In this document: positions 19,918 to 29,457 of the stretch, piece by piece
Layout: each line of letters starts with the position of its first letter
How positions within the stretch are numbered: position 1 is the first letter of the stretch
Source: Verrucosispora sioxanthis
Lineage (GTDB): Bacteria > Actinomycetota > Actinomycetes > Mycobacteriales > Micromonosporaceae
Assembly: GCF_010560025.1 (NCBI RefSeq)
Contig: NZ_SAIY01000004.1
Span: forward strand, 602,829 to 666,828
Reading direction: 5' to 3'
Length of the DNA stretch: 64,000 nucleotides
The notes under the pieces: generated by a model
Databases searched by the model: none
Seen by the model: the letters and a program-made list of their open reading frames with translations, nothing else
Told to the model about the DNA's origin: nothing
Made by a program: the position numbers and the translations under genes

Positions 19918-19932
19918 TTACCGAAACGTTAT
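19918..19932 (+). promoter_or_regulatory. Operator-like site upstream of second ThuA/PKD protein gene
   Basis: TTACCGAAACGTTAT, the partner of the site at 14969-14983, lies 170 bp before the GTG of paralog B in an A+T-rich spacer. Just downstream TTGAAG (about 19937-19942) and TAACGG (19961-19966), 18 bp apart, are a weak promoter candidate, which would place the site directly upstream of the -35 box. Confidence 0.45.
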
Positions 19933-20101
19933 CCATTGAAGTCTTGCCATTAATCGTTCTAACGGAACTAATTTGTTCAGCGACTCGACATAAATGCTGG
20001 CCCGGCCCCCTTCGGCAAGGTGTCCGGACCAGCTCCATCAGGGACGGTCTTCGGCGGGCCGACCCCGTGACCCCTGTCCAGCAAGGACAAAGGAGACCGG
20101 A

Positions 20102-23100
20102 GTGCCCCGAACACCTCGTGCCCGCGCACCCCTGACCGCCGCCGTTCTCTCCCTCGGCCTCGCCGCGAGCATGCTTCTCGCGGCCCCGGCCGCACAGGCC
20201 GCGCCCGCCCCCGTCGCCCAGGCGGTTCCGGAGGCCGCCGCCGAGACGTTCTCGGTGCTGGTCTTCTCCAAGACCGCCGGCTTCCGCCACGCCTCCATCC
20301 CCACCGGCATCGCCGCCATCCAGGAGCTCGGCGCCGAGCACGGCTTCACCGTCGACACCACTGAGGACGGCGCCGCGTTCACCGACGCGAACCTCGCTCA
20401 GTACCGGGCGGTCATCTGGCTCTCCACCACCGGAGACGTGCTGACCGCCGACCAGCAGGCGGCGTTCGAGCGCTACATCCAGGCCGGTGGCGGCTACGCC
20501 GGCATCCACGCCGCCGCCGACACCGAGTACAGCTGGTCCTGGTACGGCGAACTGGTGGGGGCGTACTTCAACAGCCACCCGGCCAACCAGCAGGCCACGG
20601 TCAAGGTGGAGGACCCGGCTCACCCCTCCACCGCCCACCTGCCGGGACGCTGGTCCCGGTTCGACGAGTGGTACAACTACCGCACCAACCCGCGCGGTTC
20701 GGTGCACGTGCTGGCCACCCTCGACGAGACCAGCTACAACCCCGGCTCCGGCGCGATGGGGCACGACCACCCGATCGCCTGGTGCCAGGACTACGACGGC
20801 GGCCGAGCCTGGTACACCGGCGGCGGCCACACCGACGAGTCGTACGCCGAGCCGGAGTTCCGCACCCACCTGCTCGGCGGAATCCGCACCGCGGCCGGGA
20901 TCCAGGGCGCCGACTGCGGGGCGTCGCTGACCGCCAGCTTCGAGAAGGTGACGCTGGACAGCAACACCAGCAACCCGATGGAGCTGGACATCGCCCCCGA
21001 CGGCCGGGTGTTCTACATCGAACGCGACGGCCGGGTGCAGGTCGTCAAGCCGGACACCGGCAACACGGTCACCGCCATCGACCTCGACGTCTTCACCGGC
21101 AACGAGGACGGCCTGATCGGCATCCGGCTCGACCCGGACTTCGCCACCAACAACTGGGTCTACCTCTACTACGCCCCGAACGACGGGGTGGCGCGCAACC
21201 TGCTCTCCCGGTTCACGGTGAGCGGTGACTCGATCGACGCGGCCACCGAGGAGGTCGTGCTCCAGGTCGACACCCAGCGCAACACCTGCTGCCACGCCGG
21301 CGGCACCATGACGTTCGACTCCGATGGCAACCTCTACCTGGCCACCGGGGACAACACCAACCCGTTCTCCTCGGACGCGTACACGCCGATCGACGAGCGG
21401 CCCGGACGCGCCGACTACGACGCGCAGCGCACCTCCGGCAACACCAACGACCTGCGCGGCAAGGTGATCCGGATCCACCCGGAGGACGACGGGACGTACA
21501 CCATCCCGGAGGGCAACCTCTTCCCGCCGGGTACGGCACAGACCCGGCCCGAGATCTACGCGATGGGCTTCCGTAACCCGTTCCGGATCGGCATCGACCC
21601 GGCCACCGACACCCTCTACGTCGCCGACTACGGCCCGGACGCCTCGTCGGACAACCCGAACCGTGGGCCCGAGGGCCTGGTGGAGTGGAACATCGTCGCC
21701 GAACCGGGCAACTACGGCTGGCCGTACTGCACGGGCACCAACGAGGCGTACAACGACTACCAGTTCCCCTCCGGCCCGAGCGGTCCGAAGTTCGACTGCG
21801 CCGCCGTGGTGAACAACTCGCCGAACAACACCGGCCTGACCAACCTGCCGCCGGCCATCCCGGCCACCGTCGACTACGGCTATGGCGGTGACCCGCGCTA
21901 CCCCGAGATCGGTGGCGGTGGCGCGCCGATGGGCGGCCCGGTCTACCGGTACGACGCCGACCTCGACTCGAACCGCAAGTGGCCGGCGTACTACGACGGC
22001 AAGGCGCTGCTCGGCGAGTGGAACCAGTCGAAGATGTACACGATGCAGGTCTCCGCCGACGGCACCGAACTGGTCGACATCAACCAGTTGCTCACCGGGA
22101 TGTCCTTCATCCGCCCGATGGACTTCGAGTTCGGTCCGGACGGTGCGATGTACCTGATCGAGTGGGGCAGCGGCTTCGGCGGCAACAACGACAACTCCGG
22201 CGTCTACCGGATCGACTACATCGCCGGTGACCGGGCACCGATCGCGGTGGCCACCGCCGAGCCCACCTCCGGGCAGGCACCGCTGGAGGTGACCTTCTCC
22301 AGCGCCGGATCGCGCGACCCCGACGGGGGAGCACTCACCTACGCCTGGACGTTCGGCGACGGTGGCACCTCCACCGAGGCCAACCCCACCCACACGTACG
22401 CCGAGCCGGGCAACTACACCGCCCAGCTCACCGTCACCAACCCCAAGGGGCGTACGGCGGTGGCGAACGTGCCGATCACGGTGGGCAACACCGCGCCGAC
22501 CGTGGAGATCGAGTTTCCGCCGAACGGCGGCTTCTTCGACTGGGGTGACCAGGTCAAGTACACGATCACGGTGACCGACCCGGAGGACGGGACGATCGAC
22601 TGTGACGACGTCCAGCTCCAGGTCCTGCTCGGTCACGACGAGCACGCCCACCCGCTGGAGCAGCACACCGGCTGCACCGGCACGGTGCAGACCCAGCTCG
22701 CCGCCGGGCACGGTGCCGAGGCGAACGTCTTCACCGTCTTCGAGGCGACCTACACCGACCAGGGCGGCTCCGGTGGGGCCGACCCGCTGACCGGCCGGGC
22801 GATCGAGATTCTCCAGCCCAAGCGCAAGCAGGCCGAGTACTTCACCGCGACCGGCCGGACCGAGGACGGCACCGGCGGCGGTGACGCCGGGGTGATGCGC
22901 GAGACCACCGGCGACTCTGCCGGCGGCGGCCAGAACATCGGCGCCATCGAGGACGGCGACTGGTGGTCGGTCGTACCGGCCGACCTGACCGAGATCGACG
23001 AGATCCGCTTCCGGGTCGCCTCGGCGACCAGCGGCGGTGTGATCGAGGTGCGGGCCGGCGCGGTCGACGGTCCGGTGGTCGCCTCGGCGACCGTACCGGG

Positions 23101-25906
23101 CACCGGCGACTGGCAGACCTACACCGACGTCACCGCGCCGGTGACCGGTGCGGCGAGCGGTTCGCTGTACTTCGTCGCCCAGGACCCGGCGGGCGGCGCG
23201 GGATCGCTGTTCAACGTCAACTGGGCGGACTTCGTCGGCAAGGGCGTCACCGACAACGCGCCGCCGACGGTCACCGCGACCGCCACGCCGGCCACCGGCA
23301 CCGCGCCGGTCACCATCGCGTTCGGCGGCACCGCCACCGACCCCGAGGGTGACACCCCGCTGACGTACGAGTGGGACTTCGGTGACGGCGGCACGGCGGA
23401 CACGCTCCAGGCCGAGCACACGTACGCGGCACCCGGCAACTTCACCGCCACCCTGACGGTGACCGACAGCCGTGGTGCCCGGTCGTACGCGACCGTGCCG
23501 GTCCGGGTCGACTCGCCGAACACGTCGTGCCTCGGGGCACGTTCGGACAACTTCGACGGTGACACGCTCGACCGCGACCGGTGGACCAGCGTGGTGCGGG
23601 AGAACCAGCTCCTGTCCGTCTCCGACGGCGCGCTGCGACTTCCCACCGGGGCCGGTGACCTCTACGGCAGCCGTAACGACGCCACCAACCTGGTGCTCCA
23701 ACCGGCACCGTCGGGAGCCTGGCAGGCGACCACAAAGGTCACCCTGCCGGTGACGGCCAACTACCAGCAGGCCGGCCTGCTGGTCTACGGCGACGACGAG
23801 AACTACGCCAAGGTGGACCTGCTCTACAACGGCAGCCGGCGGGTGGAGTTCATCCGGGAGACCGCCGGCACCCCGCGCAACGAGGCCGCCGACAGCACCG
23901 ACGCACCGGCGGGTGACACCGTCTACCTGCGGGTGAGCAGCGACGGCACCAGCCTGACCGCCGCGCTCTCGGCCGACGGTCAGACCTTCACCCCGGTCGG
24001 TCGCTCGGCTGCGTTGGAGGGCATCGAGAACCCGCGGATCGGCCTGTTCGCCCTCAACGGCGGCACCGACGCGCCCGTCGTGGACGCCGCGTTCGACTGG
24101 TTCCAGGTGATTCCGGACGAGCCGGCCGGCCCGGTCGACCCGTCCGACGAGTTCACCGGCATCTCGCTGGACAAGTGCCGGTGGAACGCGATCCTCCGGG
24201 AGGACCTGAGCGCCTACCGGGTCAGCGGTGGCTCGTTGCACATCGACGTGCCCAACGGTGACATCTACGGCACCAACAACACCGGGCCGACGAACTTCAT
24301 CCTTCAGAACACGCCGGCCGGCGACTGGACGATGGAGACCAAGATCGACGGCAGTCTGTTGGACGAGCAGTACCAGCAGGCCGGTCTGATCGTGTACGGC
24401 GACGACGACAACTACCTGAAGTTCGACTTCGTGGTGGACAACCAGGCCGGCCAGCCGGTGTCCCGGCGGATCGAGCTGCGCAGCGAGATCGACGGGACGA
24501 TCCAGGATCCACAGCCGGGTGCGGAGAACCTGACCTCGGCCGAGTGGTATCTGCGGCTGGCCCGCACCGGTGACACCTTCACCGGGTCGTACTCGGCCGA
24601 CGGCACCACCTGGACGGCCCTGACCGAGCTGACCAACGCGGCCGTGGGGGCTACCCCGAAGGTGGGCGTGTTCACCCTCGGTGGCAACCAGACCGCCTCG
24701 AAGTCGGCGTCGTTCGACTACTTCCGGTTCTCCACCGAGACCGGACCGGACGACGACACCGCGCCGGTCACCACGGCCGAGGTGTCCGGCACCCCGGTCG
24801 AGGGTTGGCTCACCGGTCCGGCGACGGTCACCCTGACCGCCGCCGACGAGGACGGTGGCAGTGGGGTGGCGCGCACCGAGTACCAGCTCGACGACGCCAC
24901 CGAGTGGACCGCCTACACCGCACCGGTGCCGGTGACCGGGGACGGCGAGCACGAGCTGCGGTTCCGCTCCGTCGACGAGGCCGGCAACGTGGAGGAGACG
25001 AAGACGGTCACCGTCCGCATCGACGCCACCGCGCCGGTCAGCACCGCGACGTTCGCCCCGGCGAACGACGAGGGCTGGCACGACGGCACCATCCCGGTGG
25101 TGCTCACCTCGACCGACGCCGGTTCCGGGGTGGCGCTGCTGGAGTGGTCGCTGGACGGTGGCGACTGGACGCCGTATACCGAGCCGGTCGAGATCAGTGG
25201 CGACGGCGACCACGAGCTGCTCTACCGGGCCACCGACACCGCCGGCAACGCCGAGACGTTGAAGGCGGCGGTGGTACGCATCGACGGCACCAAGCCGACC
25301 CTGCTGGTCTCCGGCATCGCCGACGGCCAGCTCTACGGTGACAGCCAGGACGTCCGGGTGTCCTGGCAGGCGGTCGACCCGACCTCGGGCATCGCGACCG
25401 TGGTCGGCCAGCTCGACGACCGTCCCTACGTCAGCGGCACCCTCCAGGCGATGTACGAGCTGCCGCTGGGCCTGCACGAGCTGACCGTCACGGCGACCGA
25501 CAAGGCGGGCAACGCCACCACCAGCACGGTCCGCTTCTTCGTCACCACCTCGTTCCGGGACATGCAGAACCTGCTGGACCGGTTCAAGGCGACGGGCCGA
25601 CTCAGCAACAAGGCGTACAACCAGTTGTCGAAGCGGCTCTCCAACGCCCGTACGGCGGAGGCGGAAGGCAACGACCGACGGGCGATCAACCAGCTCACCG
25701 CGTTCCGGACGTTGGCCGGCGACGCCGATCTGGTTGGCGAGGCGGAGATCCGGGACGTGCTGATCCGGGACGCCGACGCCATGATCGTCCGGCTCGGTGG
25801 CGCAGCCAGCAAGATGGGCGTACGCGCCAACGACGGCGAGTCCGTCAAGGGTGCCGGCCGCCTCGGCGGCGACCCCACCCGCCTGGCCCCGGGGCGTCGC
25901 CTCTGA
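20102..25906 (+). CDS. Giant secreted ThuA/sorbosone-dehydrogenase-like/PKD/CBM6 protein, paralog B with FIMAH tail
   Basis: A 1934-residue exported protein, GTG 20102 after AAAGGAG. It repeats the whole architecture of paralog A in the same order: signal peptide, ThuA-like (about 48-277), sorbosone-dehydrogenase-like propeller (278-711), PKD, Ig-like, CBM6-type, PKD, two LamG/DUF1349-like domains (to about 1545). It then adds three Ig/OmpL47-like repeats (about 1553-1815, each with a GNAE/GNVE/GNAT turn) and a FIMAH-like helical C terminus (about 1817-1897, FRDMQNLLDRFKATGRLSNK). Whole stretches of DNA are nearly identical to paralog A, so it arose by tandem duplication. FIMAH domains occur on extracellular enzymes; anchoring is a possible role. 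Confidence 0.87.
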   Translation: MPRTPRARAPLTAAVLSLGLAASMLLAAPAAQAAPAPVAQAVPEAAAETFSVLVFSKTAGFRHASIPTGIAAIQELGAEHGFTVDTTEDGAAFTDANLAQYRAVIWLSTTGDVLTADQQAAFERYIQAGGGYAGIHAAADTEYSWSWYGELVGAYFNSHPANQQATVKVEDPAHPSTAHLPGRWSRFDEWYNYRTNPRGSVHVLATLDETSYNPGSGAMGHDHPIAWCQDYDGGRAWYTGGGHTDESYAEPEFRTHLLGGIRTAAGIQGADCGASLTASFEKVTLDSNTSNPMELDIAPDGRVFYIERDGRVQVVKPDTGNTVTAIDLDVFTGNEDGLIGIRLDPDFATNNWVYLYYAPNDGVARNLLSRFTVSGDSIDAATEEVVLQVDTQRNTCCHAGGTMTFDSDGNLYLATGDNTNPFSSDAYTPIDERPGRADYDAQRTSGNTNDLRGKVIRIHPEDDGTYTIPEGNLFPPGTAQTRPEIYAMGFRNPFRIGIDPATDTLYVADYGPDASSDNPNRGPEGLVEWNIVAEPGNYGWPYCTGTNEAYNDYQFPSGPSGPKFDCAAVVNNSPNNTGLTNLPPAIPATVDYGYGGDPRYPEIGGGGAPMGGPVYRYDADLDSNRKWPAYYDGKALLGEWNQSKMYTMQVSADGTELVDINQLLTGMSFIRPMDFEFGPDGAMYLIEWGSGFGGNNDNSGVYRIDYIAGDRAPIAVATAEPTSGQAPLEVTFSSAGSRDPDGGALTYAWTFGDGGTSTEANPTHTYAEPGNYTAQLTVTNPKGRTAVANVPITVGNTAPTVEIEFPPNGGFFDWGDQVKYTITVTDPEDGTIDCDDVQLQVLLGHDEHAHPLEQHTGCTGTVQTQLAAGHGAEANVFTVFEATYTDQGGSGGADPLTGRAIEILQPKRKQAEYFTATGRTEDGTGGGDAGVMRETTGDSAGGGQNIGAIEDGDWWSVVPADLTEIDEIRFRVASATSGGVIEVRAGAVDGPVVASATVPGTGDWQTYTDVTAPVTGAASGSLYFVAQDPAGGAGSLFNVNWADFVGKGVTDNAPPTVTATATPATGTAPVTIAFGGTATDPEGDTPLTYEWDFGDGGTADTLQAEHTYAAPGNFTATLTVTDSRGARSYATVPVRVDSPNTSCLGARSDNFDGDTLDRDRWTSVVRENQLLSVSDGALRLPTGAGDLYGSRNDATNLVLQPAPSGAWQATTKVTLPVTANYQQAGLLVYGDDENYAKVDLLYNGSRRVEFIRETAGTPRNEAADSTDAPAGDTVYLRVSSDGTSLTAALSADGQTFTPVGRSAALEGIENPRIGLFALNGGTDAPVVDAAFDWFQVIPDEPAGPVDPSDEFTGISLDKCRWNAILREDLSAYRVSGGSLHIDVPNGDIYGTNNTGPTNFILQNTPAGDWTMETKIDGSLLDEQYQQAGLIVYGDDDNYLKFDFVVDNQAGQPVSRRIELRSEIDGTIQDPQPGAENLTSAEWYLRLARTGDTFTGSYSADGTTWTALTELTNAAVGATPKVGVFTLGGNQTASKSASFDYFRFSTETGPDDDTAPVTTAEVSGTPVEGWLTGPATVTLTAADEDGGSGVARTEYQLDDATEWTAYTAPVPVTGDGEHELRFRSVDEAGNVEETKTVTVRIDATAPVSTATFAPANDEGWHDGTIPVVLTSTDAGSGVALLEWSLDGGDWTPYTEPVEISGDGDHELLYRATDTAGNAETLKAAVVRIDGTKPTLLVSGIADGQLYGDSQDVRVSWQAVDPTSGIATVVGQLDDRPYVSGTLQAMYELPLGLHELTVTATDKAGNATTSTVRFFVTTSFRDMQNLLDRFKATGRLSNKAYNQLSKRLSNARTAEAEGNDRRAINQLTAFRTLAGDADLVGEAEIRDVLIRDADAMIVRLGGAASKMGVRANDGESVKGAGRLGGDPTRLAPGRRL

Positions 25907-25931
25907 CCGACAGTTCCAGGTGTGCACACAG

Positions 25932-25965
25932 GGGGCCCCGTCCGGCATCCGCCGGGCGGGGCCCC
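25932..25965. terminator. Bidirectional terminator between convergent genes
   Basis: GC-rich 15-bp stem (25932-25946 with 25951-25965, loop ATCC, one G-T pair) lies 26 nt after paralog B and 13 nt after the convergent aldo/keto reductase stop. Suited to end both transcripts. Confidence 0.8.
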
Positions 25966-25977
25966 GCCACGTTCCGG

Positions 25978-26937
25978 TCAGCTGTCGAGCACGGTGCGCA
26001 GTGCCTTGAGGTCGTCCTCGGTGGGGTGCCAGGAGCCGGCCTCGGCGTTGGCGCGCACCTGCTCCGGCGTGGTGGCTCCGGCGATGACCGAGGTGACCGC
26101 CGGTTGGGCGGCCAGCCCACCGATCGCCACGTGCAGCATCGGCACACCCCGCTGCGCGGCGTACGCCTCGATGCCCTCGATGGTGTCCCAGTCGGCGGCG
26201 GCGAGCCGTTGGGCGTACCGGCCGCCGCCGGCCAGCCGACTGCCGGCGGGCGGCGCCTCACCCCGCTTGTACTTGCCGGTGAGCAGCCCGTTGGCCAGCG
26301 GGAAGAACGGCAGCATGCCCAACCCGAACCGGTCACAGGCCGGCAGCACCTCGATCTCGGCGTCCCGGTTGAGCAGGCTGTAGTGGTTCTGGGCGCTGAC
26401 GAACCGGGTGAGTCCCCGGCTCCTCGCCGTCCAGTCGGCGTCGGCGATCTGCCAGCCGGCGAAGTTGGAGTTGCCGAGGTACCGCACCTTGCCGGCGCGG
26501 ACCAGGTCGTCCAGCGCGGACAGCGTCTCGTCGATCGGGGTGCCCGGGTCCGGCTCGTGGAACTGGTACAGGTCGATGTAGTCGGTGTCCAGCCGACGCA
26601 GCGACGCCTCGACCGCCCGCATCACGTACCGCCGCGAGCCGCGTACCCCGAAGTCCCGTCCGTTGCTGCCGGCCATCGACATGCCGAACTTGGTCGCCAG
26701 CACCACCTCGTCCCGGCGGCCCTTGAGCGCCGCGCCGAGCTGCGCCTCCGAGGCGCCGTGCGGCTCGCCGTAGATGTCGGCGGTGTCGAAGAAGTTGATC
26801 CCGGCGTCGAGGGCCGCGTCGACCACCGCGCGCGTGCCGTCCGGGTCGAGTTTGCGGCCGAAGTTGTTGCAGCCGATCCCCACGACGGACACCACGAGCC
26901 CGGAGTCGCCCAACCGGCGATAGGTCATCTCACTCAC
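25978..26937 (-). CDS. Aldo/keto reductase
   Basis: A 319-residue NADPH-dependent reductase of the AKR superfamily. The catalytic tetrad is intact: Asp51 and Tyr56 (DTADIYGEP), Lys83 (ATKFG), His127 (LYQFHEPDP). The C-terminal VIAGATTPEQVRANAEAG is the usual cofactor-phosphate contact. Closest in look to the YajO/YccK-like general stress or sugar-aldehyde reductases; substrate unknown. GTG 26937 is used; ATG 26928 (MTYRRL) is an alternative. It stands alone, convergent to the secreted protein. Confidence 0.88.
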   Translation of the reverse strand: MSEMTYRRLGDSGLVVSVVGIGCNNFGRKLDPDGTRAVVDAALDAGINFFDTADIYGEPHGASEAQLGAALKGRRDEVVLATKFGMSMAGSNGRDFGVRGSRRYVMRAVEASLRRLDTDYIDLYQFHEPDPGTPIDETLSALDDLVRAGKVRYLGNSNFAGWQIADADWTARSRGLTRFVSAQNHYSLLNRDAEIEVLPACDRFGLGMLPFFPLANGLLTGKYKRGEAPPAGSRLAGGGRYAQRLAAADWDTIEGIEAYAAQRGVPMLHVAIGGLAAQPAVTSVIAGATTPEQVRANAEAGSWHPTEDDLKALRTVLDS

Positions 26938-26996
26938 CAGATCACCATATGTCGCCCGGTCAGAAGGTCGCAGGGCCGACCGCAGCCGGCCCTGGG

Positions 26997-28676
26997 TCAG
27001 GCCACGTCCCAGACCGGCTCGTCGGTCTCGACCACCTCGCCGTCGCCCCGGAACAGCAGGAAACGGTCGAAGGTACGGGTGAACCAGCGGTCGTGGGTGA
27101 CCGCCACCACCGTGCCGGAAAACGCGGTGAGCCCGGCCTCCAACGCCTCGGCCGAGGCCAGGTCGAGGTTGTCGGTGGGCTCGTCCAGCAGCAGCATGGT
27201 CGCGCCGGACAGCTCCAGCAGCAGCACCAGGAAACGGGCCTGCTGCCCGCCGGAGAGGGTGCCGAAGCGCTGGTCGCCCTGCCCCGCCAGCTCGTACCGG
27301 GACAGCGCCGCCATGGCCGCGTGCCGATCCATGCCGGCCCGGTGCTCGTCGCCCCGCCAGAGAATCTCCACCAGCGTCCGCGTCATCAGCTCCGGCCGGT
27401 CGTGGGTCTGGGAGAAGTGACCGGGTCGGACCCGCGCGCCGAGCCGGGCCACCCCGTCATGCGCCACCGGGGCCAGCACCGCCGCGCCGTCGACCGGGCC
27501 GTTCGCCGGGTCCGGATCCGTGCCGCCCCGGGCCAGCAGACGAAGGAAGTGCGACTTGCCGGTGCCGTTGGCGCCGAGCACCGCGAGCCGGTCGCCGTAC
27601 CACAACTCCAGGTCGAACGGATAGGTCAGGCCGTCCAGCTCCAGTTGCTCGCAGACCAGCGCGCGCTTGCCGGTCCGTCCGCCGGCCAGCCGCATCCGGA
27701 TGTCCTGCTCCTTCGGCGGTACGGGCGGCGGCCCGGCCTCCTCGAACTTGCGCAACCGGGTCTGCGCCGCCTGATACCGCGAGGCCATGCCTGAGTTGTA
27801 CGCGGCCTTCTGCTTGTACATCAGCATCAGCTCGCGCAGCTTCTGGTGTTCCTCGTCCCACCGTTTGCGTTGCTCGTCGAGACGGTCGTGCCGTGACACG
27901 CGCGCCGCGTGCCAGCTGGCGAAGCCGCCGGGGTGCACCCAGGCGCTGCCGCCCTCCACCGCGACCACCCGGTCGGCGGTGTGCGCCAGCAGCTCCCGGT
28001 CGTGCGAGACGTAGAGCACCGACTTGGCCGACTCCCGCAGCCGCGCCTCCAACCAGCGTTTGCCGGGCACATCGAGGAAGTTGTCCGGCTCGTCGAGCAG
28101 CAGCACCTCGTCGGGACCGCGCAGCAACAACTCCAGCGCGAAGCGTTTCTGCTGCCCACCGGAGAGGGTCCGGACCGGGCGTTGCCGGGCGGTGTCCCAG
28201 GGCAGGTCGAGGACGATGGTGGCGACGGTGTCGAAGAGCACCTCGGCGTCGTACCCGCCGGTCTCACCCCAGGCCGCCAACGCGTCGGCGTACGCCAGTT
28301 GGGCCCTGCCGGCGGCGGTGCTGTACTTGCCGCGCAGCTCGGCCTCGCGCATGGCCGCCTCGGTCTCGGCCAGCCGGCGACCGGCGTCGCGCAGTGGCGG
28401 TGGCGCGAGTGACAGGGCCAGGTCGGCCAGCGTCGACTCGTCACCGATCATGCCGATGAACTGGCGCATGACGCCCAGTCCACCGGTGCGCGCGATCGCG
28501 CCGGAGCGTACCGGCAGGTCACCGGCGACCATCCGCAGCAACGTCGTCTTGCCCGCACCGTTCGGCCCGACCAGCGCCACCTTGGCACCCTCACCGACCC
28601 GGAACGACACGTCGGCGAAGAGTTCCCGCCCGTCGGGCAGCACATGCCCGACCGCCGCCACGTCCACGTATCCCAC
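26997..28676 (-). CDS. ABC-F family ATPase
   Basis: A 559-residue soluble protein with two ABC cassettes and no membrane segment, as in the ABC-F translation factors. First Walker A GPNGAGKTT at 37-45; each cassette has an LSGGQQ signature and a LLLDEP Walker B; the second Walker A is GANGTGKSH. The linker (about 280-330) is charged and helical (DEEHQKLRELMLMYKQKAAYNSG), the P-site-tRNA interaction motif region. Members either rescue stalled ribosomes or protect them from antibiotics. Nothing here distinguishes the two. GTG start at 28676. Confidence 0.88.
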   Translation of the reverse strand: MGYVDVAAVGHVLPDGRELFADVSFRVGEGAKVALVGPNGAGKTTLLRMVAGDLPVRSGAIARTGGLGVMRQFIGMIGDESTLADLALSLAPPPLRDAGRRLAETEAAMREAELRGKYSTAAGRAQLAYADALAAWGETGGYDAEVLFDTVATIVLDLPWDTARQRPVRTLSGGQQKRFALELLLRGPDEVLLLDEPDNFLDVPGKRWLEARLRESAKSVLYVSHDRELLAHTADRVVAVEGGSAWVHPGGFASWHAARVSRHDRLDEQRKRWDEEHQKLRELMLMYKQKAAYNSGMASRYQAAQTRLRKFEEAGPPPVPPKEQDIRMRLAGGRTGKRALVCEQLELDGLTYPFDLELWYGDRLAVLGANGTGKSHFLRLLARGGTDPDPANGPVDGAAVLAPVAHDGVARLGARVRPGHFSQTHDRPELMTRTLVEILWRGDEHRAGMDRHAAMAALSRYELAGQGDQRFGTLSGGQQARFLVLLLELSGATMLLLDEPTDNLDLASAEALEAGLTAFSGTVVAVTHDRWFTRTFDRFLLFRGDGEVVETDEPVWDVA

Positions 28677-28723
28677 GCGGGCATCCTCCCCGAGCCGGGC
28701 CGACGGGCCAACCGATTACCCGG

Positions 28724-29338
28724 TCAGCGGGTGACGCGCAACACCCGGAACCCCTTCTGACTGGCCTGTCGAGCCACCTGCCACCCCTGCTCGACCAGCC
28801 AGCGCTGCAACGAGTCACCGCCGAGGTGGCGGGCCACCACGAGCCAGGCCACCCCGTCCGGGGCGAGCCGGGGCAGCCAGCGCAACAGCATCTGGTGCAG
28901 CTCGTCCTTGCCGATCCGGATCGGCGGGTTGGACCAGATCTGCGCGAAACGGAGGTCGGCGGGCACCTCCTCGGGTGCGCTCACCCGTACCCGGTCGGAC
29001 AGACCGAGCCGGGCGGCGTTCTCGGCCGTCAGCAGCCGGGCCCGCTCGTTCACGTCCACCGCCCAGGTCGTCGCCGTCACCGCGACCGTGGCGAGCACGC
29101 AGGTGATCGGGCCGAACCCGCAGCCGAGATCGAGCAGATCGCCGGCTGCCGCGGCATCCGGCAGGTCGGCCTTGCGCAGCAGCACCGCGGTGCCCGGGTC
29201 GAGGCGGGTGGCCGAGAAGACTCCGGCCGCGGAGGCCAGGGTGTAGTCGCGGCCGGCGACGGTGAACTGCACCTCACGCGTCTGGGCGGGCGCGTTCGGC
29301 TGGGCGGCGAAGTAGTGGTCCCCGGTCACGCGGCACAT
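28724..29338 (-). CDS. Class I SAM-dependent methyltransferase, RsmC/RlmG-like
   Basis: A 204-residue methyltransferase. SAM-binding motif I is LDLGCGFGP (69-77) and the N6/N2-type catalytic loop SNPPIRIGK is at 136-144, the pattern of small-domain RNA guanine methyltransferases (RsmC/RlmG). It has only one such domain, as in short actinobacterial members. ATG 29338 or GTG 29329 could start it; GAGA lies before the latter. Divergent from the membrane protein at 29458. Confidence 0.82.
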   Translation of the reverse strand: MCRVTGDHYFAAQPNAPAQTREVQFTVAGRDYTLASAAGVFSATRLDPGTAVLLRKADLPDAAAAGDLLDLGCGFGPITCVLATVAVTATTWAVDVNERARLLTAENAARLGLSDRVRVSAPEEVPADLRFAQIWSNPPIRIGKDELHQMLLRWLPRLAPDGVAWLVVARHLGGDSLQRWLVEQGWQVARQASQKGFRVLRVTR

Positions 29339-29457
29339 TCTCGCACCGAGTGCCGACCGGGCCGAAGGTGCGGCTGTCGCGGTGGCTCCGACACGTTCGT
29401 CCAGCGCGTTTCCGCAAAATACCTACTAAAGGGATAAACATCCCTACTCTGGACGAC

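Noticed and set aside
19799..25948. A very long open frame (over 2000 codons) antisense to the second giant secreted protein
   Set aside because: Its product is an Arg/Val/Gly/His-rich low-complexity reading that mirrors the GC-biased third positions of the sense gene. It has no ribosome site or recognisable domain.
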